A stretch of DNA of 8,457 nt from JBKJUK01 sp046590705 (GCA_046590705.1 JBKJUK010000262.1:1-8457); one strand, 5' to 3'; shown: positions 1 through 5,675, counted from the first letter of the stretch. Translations and numbers: made by a program. Notes: a model not told the origin generated them from the sequence alone.

Positions 1-65
1 GAAACAACGGCAGCGTGCCAGAGCAGGAGAGCGACGAGGAACGTCCCCAGCGGCGCGAGGAATGA
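1..65 (+). CDS. Possible C-terminal tail of a gene entering from the left
   Basis: One plus-strand frame runs in from the left edge and stops at TGA 63-65. It gives a hydrophilic tail of about 20 residues, beginning NNGSVPEQ and ending PQRREE, rich in Glu and Arg. Its codons (AAC, GGC, AGC, GTG, GAG, CAG, GAC, CGC) are ones commonly used elsewhere in the window, which favours real coding. It would make the left gene convergent with the glycosylase gene ending at 351, a usual setting for palindromic repeats. The opposite strand reads equally well as a signal peptide, and only one of the two can be right. No function can be assigned from this fragment. Confidence 0.35.
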   Translation, partial: NNGSVPEQESDEERPQRREE

Positions 66-77
66 GAGTGATTTCAA
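1..77 (-). CDS. Alternative: signal-peptide start of a minus-strand gene leaving the window
   Basis: Read on the minus strand from a TTG at 77-75, the sequence begins MKSLSF and continues through a hydrophobic run (LVALLLWHAAVV) to the window edge. This looks like a Sec signal peptide or a first membrane helix. An in-frame TAA lies just upstream. The case is weakened by the rare TTG start, the lack of a good ribosome binding site (only GGA about 7 bases upstream), and the fact that Leu-rich text is what a Glu-rich plus-strand tail gives in antisense. It is mutually exclusive with the plus-strand reading. A further 100 bases to the left would decide between them. Confidence 0.28.
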   Translation of the reverse strand, partial: MKSLSFLAPLGTFLVALLLWHAAVV

Positions 78-102
78 GGGGATGTCCGGACCTTAGGATG
101 AT

Positions 103-130
103 GAACGCAGAACGCAGAACTCAGAACGAT
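103..130. repeat. Short tandem repeat, 7-bp unit, four copies
   Basis: Four consecutive heptamers occur: GAACGCA twice, then GAACTCA and GAACGAT, with a partial GAAG after them. The tract is A-rich compared with its surroundings and lies in the non-coding stretch between the left gene end and the glycosylase gene. It looks like a simple-sequence tract. Nothing suggests a binding array or coding function. Confidence 0.6.
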
Positions 131-175
131 GAAGTAAGAAAAGAGAACCTGAACGAGACCTCGGGAATTCACGGC

Positions 176-306
176 ACGTCCCGACGAGCGCGCGTGATCG
201 GAGACGTTACGCTGTCCCGAATGCGAGGAGGAATCTCCGGTCCGCGCCGAAGCGGTGGATCGGGTCGAGCCTCGCGGCGCGGCACGGAGATTCCTCTTCG
301 CATTCG
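176..306. repeat. Palindromic repeat A with a long near-perfect hairpin
   Basis: Arms 218-239 and 285-306 are 22 bases each and complementary at 21 positions; the exception is a G-T pair that would be a wobble in RNA. After a 2-base internal bulge on each side, 242-249 (CCGCGCCG) pairs perfectly with 275-282 (CGGCGCGG). The stem is therefore about 30 pairs closing a loop at 250-274. The arm core GAGGAATCT (228-236) is the same as in the two larger repeats near 4.0 and 5.6 kb. Upstream, GTC-CCGA at 178-184 lies at about the spacing seen in those copies, so this looks like a diverged member of the same family. It sits downstream of the glycosylase stop and could also end transcription or protect mRNA, but it has no T tract. 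Confidence 0.7.
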
Positions 307-350
307 AAGTATCCGTCGTTTCGGCCGCGAATGCCATCAACTTCAGAGGT

Positions 351-1151
351 TCAGCGCTGGTGGCGTGCGCAGAAGTAAGTTGTGCGCCCGAAGACGACGC
401 TCTGTCTGATCTCGCCCCCGCATGCGGGGCAGACTGCGTCGCGTTCACGACTCGGGATTAGGTAATGTTTTGGATACGGCAAGTTCAGGAGTTTCCTCCG
501 GATTGTTTCTCTGAGAATTTTTCTGAGCGCCGTGAAGATTGCTTCGATTTCACCTTCCTTCAGCTGTGCGACGGAGCGGGACGGTCGAATAGATGTCTGA
601 AAGAGTGTCTCGTCGGCGTACAGGTTGCCGACGCCCGCCAGAATCTCCTGCGAGAGCAGCAGCGACTTGATGGCGCCTTTGCGTCCCTCGAGAAGCTTTC
701 TGAACAGGCGAAGCGTGAATCCGCGCGCCAGCGGATCGGGGCCGAGTCCCTTCTCGCGGACATAATCTTCCGGGGAGTTGACCAGTTCGACTCTCCCGAA
801 GAGCCGGGCATCATCGTAGACCAGGACGTCGCCGTCCGCGGTGTGAAAACTGACGCGCGCGAAGCGGGGCTCGTTCTGATCGAATTCCGCGGAGAGCGCG
901 TTGAAGTAGAGGTCGCCGGTCATACCGAAGTGAATCCTGAGCCAGCGCGATTCCGAGAACTGAGCGAAGAGATGCTTGCCGTGACGGTGCGTCCTGCTGA
1001 AAGTTTTCCTCTTCAGTTGCGCGCGCAGGGCCGAGGCACTCGTTTCGCCGAGAATTCGCTGGTCGTGAATGGTGACTCGTTCGATGAGGCGACCGAGGGC
1101 ATGCCGTTCGAAGAACTGCCTGAATCGTTCGACCTCCGGGAGTTCGGGCAT
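351..1151 (-). CDS. Fpg/Nei-family DNA glycosylase (formamidopyrimidine-type)
   Basis: The product is 266 residues and acts in base excision repair: it removes oxidised bases and nicks the abasic site by beta/delta elimination. It starts MPELPEVE, the Fpg signature in which the N-terminal Pro (exposed after Met removal) is the nucleophile and the next Glu is catalytic. Also visible are GKHLF (Lys59), FGMTG (Met77, a void-filling residue), DARLFG (Arg116, Phe118), LGPDPL, and the helix-two-turn-helix motif GVGNLYADETLF at about 173-184. A C-terminal zinc finger covers 241-264. Its fourth ligand is His264 instead of Cys, giving Cys3His. The segment between the last helix and the finger is about 9 residues shorter than in E. 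coli MutM, where the 8-oxoG capping loop lies, so substrate range may differ. The ATG overlaps the TGA of the upstream acyltransferase gene (TGATG), which implies translational coupling. The family is certain; whether it is true MutM or a Nei-like subtype is open. Confidence 0.93.
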   Translation of the reverse strand: MPELPEVERFRQFFERHALGRLIERVTIHDQRILGETSASALRAQLKRKTFSRTHRHGKHLFAQFSESRWLRIHFGMTGDLYFNALSAEFDQNEPRFARVSFHTADGDVLVYDDARLFGRVELVNSPEDYVREKGLGPDPLARGFTLRLFRKLLEGRKGAIKSLLLSQEILAGVGNLYADETLFQTSIRPSRSVAQLKEGEIEAIFTALRKILRETIRRKLLNLPYPKHYLIPSRERDAVCPACGGEIRQSVVFGRTTYFCARHQR

Positions 1152-2374
1152 CAGATCTTCACGAAGATGTTGCGTCGTTGCATGACGTAGAGGATCGCCC
1201 ACCACAGCAGTACGAAGAGCAGTGCGTACAGCAGCGAACCGAGGCGGGGCTCGAACGCTGTTTTCAGCGGAGCATAAAGAAAGTTCTGCAGAGAGATTCG
1301 CCCGCTGGATGTGTTCACCTTGAGCATCGAGCTCAGCAGACGCGCCATGATCCCCGAGCCGACGAATGCGACGATCGGATTCAGTCCGAACGGCAGGAAG
1401 AATCGCGCCCATAAAGGCATCACTGGAGCGACCTCGCGATCCGACTCCCGCTCCAGCAACCACAGGAGCGTAGCGATGCACATCGCTGCGACCCCGGCGG
1501 TGAAGAGCACATAGCTGCTGGTCCACAGACTCTTGTTGATTGGAAAGATCCAGCTCCATATGAGACCTGCCACAGTCCCCAGTCCGCCCATGGCAAAGAG
1601 CGACGCCATTCGTTCGGCCAGACGTTCTCTGCCTGACAATGCGCTGCCTGCGAGCACTCCCAGCATGACCGTGGCGATGGCCGGAAGAGTGGAGAGCGGG
1701 CCTTCCGGATCCCAGGTTCGGCTCGACTTCCAGATGTGCTTCTCACCGAGCAGTAAACGGTCGGTCCAGGCTGCCAGCGTCTGTGATGGCTGGTCCAGCA
1801 CCTCTGCTCCGAGCCTGCCCGTGCCCGGGACCGGGACCAGAGTGAGGAGAGCCCAGTAACCGACCAGCAATGTGGCGATCACGATCCACTGCGTTCGTTT
1901 GCGCGTGCGCAGCGTCAGCAGAGCTCCGAGAAGATACGCGATACCGATCCGCTGCAGCACTCCGGCAAAGCGGAGATGCTCGAAACGATCGAGTACCCGC
2001 TGGACGAGAGTAGGATCCTCCACACCTTCTACGCTGCCCCAGGTGTAGAACGGAAACGCGTTGAGCAGCAGACCGCAGAGAACAATCAGCGTAGCCCTGC
2101 GCACAATGTTCCTGATCAGGTCGCGATCGCTTGCCCCGCGGGTCCGCCTGATCGAAAGCGAAAGCGCCGTAGTCACGCCCACAATGAATAGGAAGAACGG
2201 GAAAATCAGATCCGTAGGCGTCCACCCATGCCACTCGGCGTGCGCAAGCGGAGGGAAGATGGAACCCCAGCTCCCTGGATTGTTGACCAGTAGCATCGCT
2301 GCTACGGTCATGCCGCGAAAGACGTCGAGCGAGGCCAGTCGCTCGCGGGGAATCATATCCGCGGATGTGCGCAT
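1151..2374 (-). CDS. HGSNAT/NagX-like membrane acyltransferase (COG4299, DUF5009)
   Basis: This 407-residue polytopic membrane protein belongs to the family of human heparan-alpha-glucosaminide N-acetyltransferase and bacterial NagX-like proteins, which move acetyl groups across the inner membrane onto amino sugars. Family blocks seen in order are RLASLDVFRG (12-21), HAEWHGWTPTDLIFPFFLF (45-63), FAGVLQRIGIAYL (136-148), WDPEGPLSTLPA (221-232), FPINKSLWTSSYVLFTAG (277-294) and NPIVAF (332-337). His45 lies in the HAxWxG block that, to my recollection, holds the proposed catalytic His of the human enzyme. Roughly ten or more hydrophobic segments are evident. I chose the ATG at 2374 because RLASLD normally lies near the N-terminus, and a longer frame would run into the divergent gene. 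No ribosome binding site precedes it; a TACAAT hexamer lies 6 bases upstream. The substrate is unknown, though cell-wall amino sugars are plausible. It is the first gene of a unit with the downstream DNA glycosylase. Confidence 0.87.
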   Translation of the reverse strand: MRTSADMIPRERLASLDVFRGMTVAAMLLVNNPGSWGSIFPPLAHAEWHGWTPTDLIFPFFLFIVGVTTALSLSIRRTRGASDRDLIRNIVRRATLIVLCGLLLNAFPFYTWGSVEGVEDPTLVQRVLDRFEHLRFAGVLQRIGIAYLLGALLTLRTRKRTQWIVIATLLVGYWALLTLVPVPGTGRLGAEVLDQPSQTLAAWTDRLLLGEKHIWKSSRTWDPEGPLSTLPAIATVMLGVLAGSALSGRERLAERMASLFAMGGLGTVAGLIWSWIFPINKSLWTSSYVLFTAGVAAMCIATLLWLLERESDREVAPVMPLWARFFLPFGLNPIVAFVGSGIMARLLSSMLKVNTSSGRISLQNFLYAPLKTAFEPRLGSLLYALLFVLLWWAILYVMQRRNIFVKI

Positions 2375-2380
2375 GTCTGA

Positions 2381-2386
2381 ATTGTA
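2381..2386 (-). promoter_or_regulatory. Putative -10 box of a leaderless promoter for the acyltransferase gene
   Basis: On the minus strand TACAAT ends 6 bases before the ATG at 2374. That spacing would place transcription initiation at or next to the start codon. No Shine-Dalgarno sequence is visible and no convincing -35 hexamer lies 16-18 bases upstream. The same arrangement precedes the divergent gene. Confidence 0.45.
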
Positions 2387-2440
2387 AGGGACCTGGCGTC
2401 TTCGCGCTCTCGATCTATCGCGCGACCGTCGCATCTTCAC

Positions 2441-2446
2441 TACAAT
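2441..2446 (+). promoter_or_regulatory. Putative -10 box of a leaderless promoter for the serine hydrolase gene
   Basis: TACAAT is followed by exactly 6 bases and then the ATG at 2453, with no Shine-Dalgarno sequence in between. Transcription would begin at the start codon. No good -35 box is seen. This mirrors the hexamer on the other strand of the same 78-bp intergenic region. Confidence 0.45.
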
Positions 2447-2452
2447 CGCGTC

Positions 2453-3958
2453 ATGCGAATGATTGCGAGTGTGACCCTGCTCCTGCTGTTTCCTTTGATC
2501 GGTTCGGCTGCGGATGTTGATCCTGCTGCGTTCGACAGGGTCATGCAAAAGTCGATGGCCTCCTGGCAGATTCCTGGCGCTGCACTCGCCGTGATCAAGG
2601 ATGGAAAGGTCATCCACCTGAAAGGCTATGGAGTTCGCAACGCGGGCAGCGACGACATCGTCACTCCCGACACGCTTTTCGCGATTGGCTCAACGACCAA
2701 AGCCTTCACGACCACAGCCATGGCCATGCTGGTGGCTGATGGAAAGATGAACTGGGACGATCCGGTGCGTAAACATGTGCAGTACTTTCATCTCAGCGAT
2801 CCATGTGCAGATGCAGCAGTCACGCTTCGCGACATCGTTTCTCACCGTACGGGCCTGAGCAGGCATGACGAACTCTGGGACAACACGCCATGGTCTCGCG
2901 AAGACGTGATTCGCAGAATTGGTTCAGTTCCTCTGACGAAACCCTTTCGCAGCGCCTATCAGTACCAGAACATCATGTTCATCACCGCAGGCGAAGCCGT
3001 CGCTTCAGCCTCGGGTGCTTCCTGGGACAGGTTCATCACCGAGCGGCTTCTCCAGCCACTGGGGATGAACAGGACCTACCTTCGAATTCGTGAAGCACAG
3101 GCAGCAGAGAATCATGCCGGAGGTCACCGCCGCAGCGATCGAACCGCTGAAGTGTCTGCGTTCAAGTGGAACGACGACGAGACCGTTGCTCCTGCCGGCT
3201 CCATCAACTCGTCCGCTCGGGACATGTCGCGCTGGCTGCAATTTCTTCTCTCGAAAGGTTCGGTGGATGGGAAGCAGCTCCTGGCCGCCGAGAACCTGGC
3301 CGAAACATGGCAACCGCAGACACCGATCAGGCTGGAAGGGGCCTCGCGCGAATCGAACCCTGAGACGAACCTGCAGGCCTACGGCCTCGGCTGGATCATC
3401 CAGGACTATCGAGGAAAACTGCTGGTTTCGCACGGCGGTGCTCTCAACGGGTTTCGTGCGATGGTGGCGTTCCTGCCGTCCGAGAATACCGGGATGGTCC
3501 TGCTGCACAACCTCGGGCGCTCCACCTCCCTGGCCGCCATTCGCAACTCGGTACTCGATGTGCTGCTTCAGGCCAGGCCGCAACGCGACTGGAACAGCCA
3601 CCTCATGGCCATCGAGAAAAAGGGAGTGGACAAGGCCTTCGCGACGCTGGCGGAACGCAACGCGAATCGTCGAACAGGAACAAAACCGTCCCGCGAACTG
3701 ATGGCCTACAGCGGGACATACAGTGAAGCGGCGCACGGCACCATCGAAATCACGATCGAGAATGAACAACTCCTGCTTCGATGGAACCGGCTGCAGGTAC
3801 CGCTGAAGCACTTCCACTTCGATGTCTTCAATGCCTTGAGCAAGGACGATGACGAACACGATGAACTGGTGAATTTTGCGCTCGATGAGAAGGGCGAGGT
3901 GAAGTCGCTCGAGTTCTTGGGTGAAGTATTCGTTCGTGAGAAACCGGTCAGCAAGTAG
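2453..3958 (+). CDS. Secreted serine hydrolase, class-C beta-lactamase fold, with DUF3471 tail
   Basis: The product is 501 residues. Residues 1-20 form a signal peptide (short basic start, LLLLFPLIGSAA, likely cut before Asp21), so it acts outside the cytoplasm. The beta-lactamase/penicillin-binding-protein fold spans about 22-375. All three active-site motifs are intact: SxxK as Ser80-Thr-Thr-Lys83 in IGSTTKAFT, YxN as Tyr171-Gln-Asn173, and the HGG box at 327-329 replacing KTG. Ser80 is the expected acyl-enzyme nucleophile. A C-terminal DUF3471 beta domain covers about 410-498, from LMAYSGTYSE. Proteins of this architecture include D-amino peptidases, esterases and beta-lactamase-like enzymes of unknown substrate, so antibiotic resistance should not be assumed. 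The ATG at 2453 gives a proper signal peptide. Transcription is probably monocistronic: the neighbour upstream is divergent, and nearly 600 bases of repeats follow. Confidence 0.95.
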   Translation: MRMIASVTLLLLFPLIGSAADVDPAAFDRVMQKSMASWQIPGAALAVIKDGKVIHLKGYGVRNAGSDDIVTPDTLFAIGSTTKAFTTTAMAMLVADGKMNWDDPVRKHVQYFHLSDPCADAAVTLRDIVSHRTGLSRHDELWDNTPWSREDVIRRIGSVPLTKPFRSAYQYQNIMFITAGEAVASASGASWDRFITERLLQPLGMNRTYLRIREAQAAENHAGGHRRSDRTAEVSAFKWNDDETVAPAGSINSSARDMSRWLQFLLSKGSVDGKQLLAAENLAETWQPQTPIRLEGASRESNPETNLQAYGLGWIIQDYRGKLLVSHGGALNGFRAMVAFLPSENTGMVLLHNLGRSTSLAAIRNSVLDVLLQARPQRDWNSHLMAIEKKGVDKAFATLAERNANRRTGTKPSRELMAYSGTYSEAAHGTIEITIENEQLLLRWNRLQVPLKHFHFDVFNALSKDDDEHDELVNFALDEKGEVKSLEFLGEVFVREKPVSK

Positions 3959-3966
3959 CAGGAGTG

Positions 3967-3990
3967 CGGTGCCTTCCCGACCGCGCACCG
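3967..3990 (+). terminator. Weak stem-loop just after the hydrolase gene
   Basis: CGGTGC at 3967-3972 pairs with GCACCG at 3985-3990 around a 12-base loop, beginning 9 bases after the hydrolase stop. No T tract follows, so it is not a standard intrinsic terminator. It may be an RNA 3' stabilising stem or chance. Confidence 0.25.
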
Positions 3991-3996
3991 GGTGTT

Positions 3997-4150
3997 GACG
4001 TCATTCCGAAGGAGCACGCCATGCTCGGTAGGGCACGCAGACAGCGTTGCGACTGAGGAATCTACGCAGAAGGTTCGCGCTCATCATTTGCAGCGCGGCC
4101 CCTGCGCGTAGATCCCTCGCACCCACCCTCCCGCCGCTTCTCATGAACAG
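3997..4150 (+). repeat. Palindromic dispersed repeat, copy B (forward)
   Basis: This element of about 150 bases aligns without gaps over most of its length with the reverse complement of 5524-5675, at roughly three quarters identity by eye. It starts GACGTCATTCCGA. Its central hairpin arms are 4055-4067 (GAGGAATCTACGC) and 4106-4118 (GCGTAGATCCCTC), complementary at 12 of 13 positions. Within the left half, ATTCC at 4003-4007 can also pair with GGAAT at 4057-4061. The right end (TTCTCATGAAC, about 4138-4148) is degraded compared with CTCGGGATGACAG in the other copy. It has no coding capacity, no transposase and no clear target-site duplication, so it is REP/BIME-like or a very small non-autonomous element. 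Confidence 0.75.
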
Positions 4151-4197
4151 TGTCCTCGAACGCAAGGCGACAGAGGTTACACCGTGCGTGTTTTGTG

Positions 4198-4311
4198 AGC
4201 TCCCTCGCCCCTCACGCCCACCCGCGCATGCTCGGGATGACAATTCGGTAGACAACGCGGGGCGCATGTCATCGCGAGCTCGGGAGGGAGCGCGGGAGGG
4301 GCGAGTGATCT
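4198..4311. repeat. Palindromic element D: two 45-bp half-repeats in tail-to-tail order
   Basis: Half D1 (4198-4242, AGCTCCCTCG to GGGATGACA) and half D2 (4267-4311, TGTCATCGCG to GAGTGATCT) are inverted copies of each other. They match at 35 of 45 positions without gaps. Both carry the family end signals, GTCAT at one end and AGATC/GATCT at the other. Here the GTCAT ends face inward with a 24-base spacer, the opposite of copies B and C, where they face outward. This suggests that the half-element is the basic repeat unit. Pairing of the whole would give a long cruciform or RNA stem. Confidence 0.6.
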
Positions 4312-4553
4312 CCCAAAGTACGAACGATGTCAAATGTCACCTCGACCGCCCGCACGATCGGTTTATTTTTGAAAAACCGGCGTCACGCGCCGATTCCGCG
4401 CTCGGGATGCCGGCTCTCCTGTCGGTTCCAGGCGATTCCGTCTCTTTTTCACAGTCGCCGCGTTCGCGTCCGCAGCTATGGGGTTTGGTCCGGGCACGCA
4501 TCGTGATTTCTCCACTCGTCGAACGCGACACGGCGTAAATCACGGAGAACTGC
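4312..4553. other. Non-coding spacer upstream of the GNAT gene, with an AT-rich stem-loop
   Basis: No convincing gene lies here. The one standout is an AT-rich patch in otherwise GC-rich DNA: CGGTTT at 4359-4364 can pair with AAACCG at 4374-4379 around a short T/A-rich loop. It lacks a following T tract on either strand, so it does not read as a terminator; an upstream regulatory role is possible but unsupported. CCGGC (4377-4381) and GCCGG (4409-4413) bracket a further possible stem. Confidence 0.3.
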
Positions 4554-4865
4554 ATGGCCTTGAATCTCGACGATCTGAAAATCGAAAACAACGAATCCGA
4601 AAACCGCTACGAGGCGATCTTCGATGGTGAAGCAGCTTTCGCTGAATACGATCTCGAAGGAGACATCATCCGCTTCACGCACACCGAGGTTCCAGAGGCC
4701 GTCAGCGGCAAAGGCCTCGCTGGCAGAATCGTGCGCGTGGCGCTCGACGACTCTCGCCGTCGCTCGCTCAAAGTGGTACCGGTCTGCGCGTATGTGGCAG
4801 ACTTCATTCGCAAGAACAAGGAGTACTCGGACCTCGTTCCTGAAGAGCAGCGCCAGAATCTCTGA
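4554..4865 (+). CDS. Small GNAT-fold N-acetyltransferase, YjdJ type (COG2388)
   Basis: This 103-residue cytoplasmic protein is of the compact, single-domain GCN5-related acetyltransferase type. Seen in the sequence are an N-terminal beta region with YEAIFDGEAAFAEYDL (19-34), a strand with FTHTEVPEAVSGKGLAG (41-57) that matches the family's VPxxxxGKGxG acetyl-CoA pyrophosphate loop, and SLKVVPVCAYVADFIRKN (71-88) followed by KEYSDLV (89-95), which matches the family's KVxPxCxFVxxxIxxxxEYxxLV end. The length is normal for the family. The ATG is preceded by GGAG with a 6-base gap. The target is unknown; small proteins or metabolites are usual guesses. The lipoprotein gene starts 92 bases downstream in the same direction, so co-transcription is possible. 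Confidence 0.9.
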   Translation: MALNLDDLKIENNESENRYEAIFDGEAAFAEYDLEGDIIRFTHTEVPEAVSGKGLAGRIVRVALDDSRRRSLKVVPVCAYVADFIRKNKEYSDLVPEEQRQNL

Positions 4866-4957
4866 AGGTGCAGCGGGCCCGATGAAACGCGGGCGATCAG
4901 GCGACCCTGCGCCTCCATCGCCAGCAAGTACAGTAATCTCTCTGCGAGGTATCGATC

Positions 4958-5464
4958 ATGCGCGTTTCAATCTGTCTGATCTTCCTCACGCTTCTGGTTC
5001 TGACTTCCTGTCGTCGTGAAGAATCGGGTGCGTCGCCAGTGACCGAAAGCGTGTCTCCTGCTGCTCAAGCCCCGCCGGTGGTGGAGGTCATCACAGACAG
5101 CAGTGCTCCACAGCCTGTTGACACCGTGATCTCGCTGGAGCAGAAACGCTTCTTTGAGAGCGCGGCCATTGGAACTGCCCTTTCCGAGGATGAAAGCATC
5201 TCGAAACGGGGTGACCGCTTTTCAAAAGGGCAGGCGCTCTTCGTTTCGGTGAGAGCAAGGGAGGCTCCGAAAGGCTTGGTTGCTCGCACGGTAATCAGTA
5301 CCGGCGAGGGAAAAGAGCTGGACGATCAGCAGAAAACTGTTGAAGGCGCCATGCGCTGGACCTCGCTGCAGCACAGCACGAAAGGTCTGGCTCCGGGTGA
5401 ATACACCGTCGTTATTTACCTCGGTGGCAATCGTGTTCAAAGCGAGCCTTTCACGATTGAATAG
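4958..5464 (+). CDS. Predicted lipoprotein with C-terminal Ig-like beta-sandwich domain
   Basis: The product is 168 residues. A type II signal peptide (MRVSICLIFLTLLVL) ends in the lipobox L-T-S-Cys18, so the mature protein should be lipid-anchored in the envelope; Arg-Arg at 19-20 follows the Cys. Residues 21-60 are a Ser/Pro/Ala/Val-rich linker. The rest (about 63-168) has alternating hydrophobic strands and ends GEYTVVIYLGGNRVQSEPFTI. That ending resembles unnamed exported beta-sandwich domains with the pattern F-x(n)-G-x-x-L-x-V-x-V ... G-x-Y-x-V-x-x-x-L-x-G-x-x-V-x-x-x-x-F. No catalytic motif is seen, so it is likely a binding or structural protein of unknown role. The start is well supported by GAGGT 7 bases before the ATG. 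Repeat copy C follows the gene. Confidence 0.86.
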   Translation: MRVSICLIFLTLLVLTSCRREESGASPVTESVSPAAQAPPVVEVITDSSAPQPVDTVISLEQKRFFESAAIGTALSEDESISKRGDRFSKGQALFVSVRAREAPKGLVARTVISTGEGKELDDQQKTVEGAMRWTSLQHSTKGLAPGEYTVVIYLGGNRVQSEPFTIE

Positions 5465-5523
5465 CTCGCTTCCGACATACCGTTCTGTTCCCGGGAGAAC
5501 CTCGAGGGTGCTAACTGCAGGAC

Positions 5524-5675
5524 TGTCATCCCGAGAGGGGGGGCTGGGTGGGTTCGAGGGATCTACGCACAGGGACCGCGCTGTAATTGGTCAGCGCGAT
5601 CCTTTCGCGTAGATTCCTCAGTCGCAGTCCTATCTGCGCTCGCCATCGAGCACGGTGCGCTCCATCGGAATGACG
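5524..5675 (-). repeat. Palindromic dispersed repeat, copy C (inverted relative to copy B)
   Basis: This is the most intact copy, running from TGTCATCCCGAG to the reverse of the GACGTCATTCCGA end. The central hairpin arms are 5556-5568 (GAGGGATCTACGC) and 5607-5619 (GCGTAGATTCCTC). In one half, ATCCC (5528-5532) pairs with GGGAT (5558-5562); in the other, ATTCC (5613-5617) pairs with GGAAT (5667-5671). The base change between halves is thus matched on both sides of each local stem, while the central hairpin carries a mismatch at that position. The element lies between the convergent 3' ends of the lipoprotein and DUF4403 genes and could insulate or end both transcripts. Confidence 0.78.

Noticed and set aside
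103..130. CRISPR-like repeat
   Set aside because: Units are 7 bases with no spacers; this is a simple tandem repeat.
62..409. Plus-strand open frame crossing the tandem repeat and hairpin repeat A
   Set aside because: Its product is repeat-derived and Arg-rich, it overlaps the 3' end of the glycosylase gene, and it has no family features.
465..1190. Long plus-strand open frame opposite the glycosylase gene
   Set aside because: It is the antisense of a clearly conserved Fpg gene, its product shows no family features, and it has no ribosome binding site.
1152..1559. N-terminal extension of the glycosylase
   Set aside because: Catalysis needs Pro at position 2 after the start Met; MPELPEVE fixes the start at 1151.
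2375..2617. N-terminal extension of the acyltransferase to an upstream ATG at 2617
   Set aside because: It would overlap the signal peptide of the divergent hydrolase, and the extra residues are Arg/His-rich with no family match.
2453..3958. Antibiotic-resistance beta-lactamase
   Set aside because: The HGG box in place of KTG and the DUF3471 tail are typical of general peptidase/esterase relatives; nothing indicates activity against antibiotics.
3005..3988. Long minus-strand open frame opposite the serine hydrolase
   Set aside because: It is antisense to intact SxxK/YxN/HGG coding sequence; GC-rich third positions commonly create such shadow frames.
4001..4538. Open frames of 110-163 codons on both strands between hydrolase and GNAT genes
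   Set aside because: They run through the palindromic repeats, have low-complexity Arg/Pro/Ser content and no plausible start signals.
3997..5675. Composite transposon bounded by the inverted repeats B and C
   Set aside because: The enclosed genes (GNAT, lipoprotein) are ordinary, there is no transposase, the two copies have diverged, and a third related copy lies elsewhere in the window; dispersed repeats explain it better.
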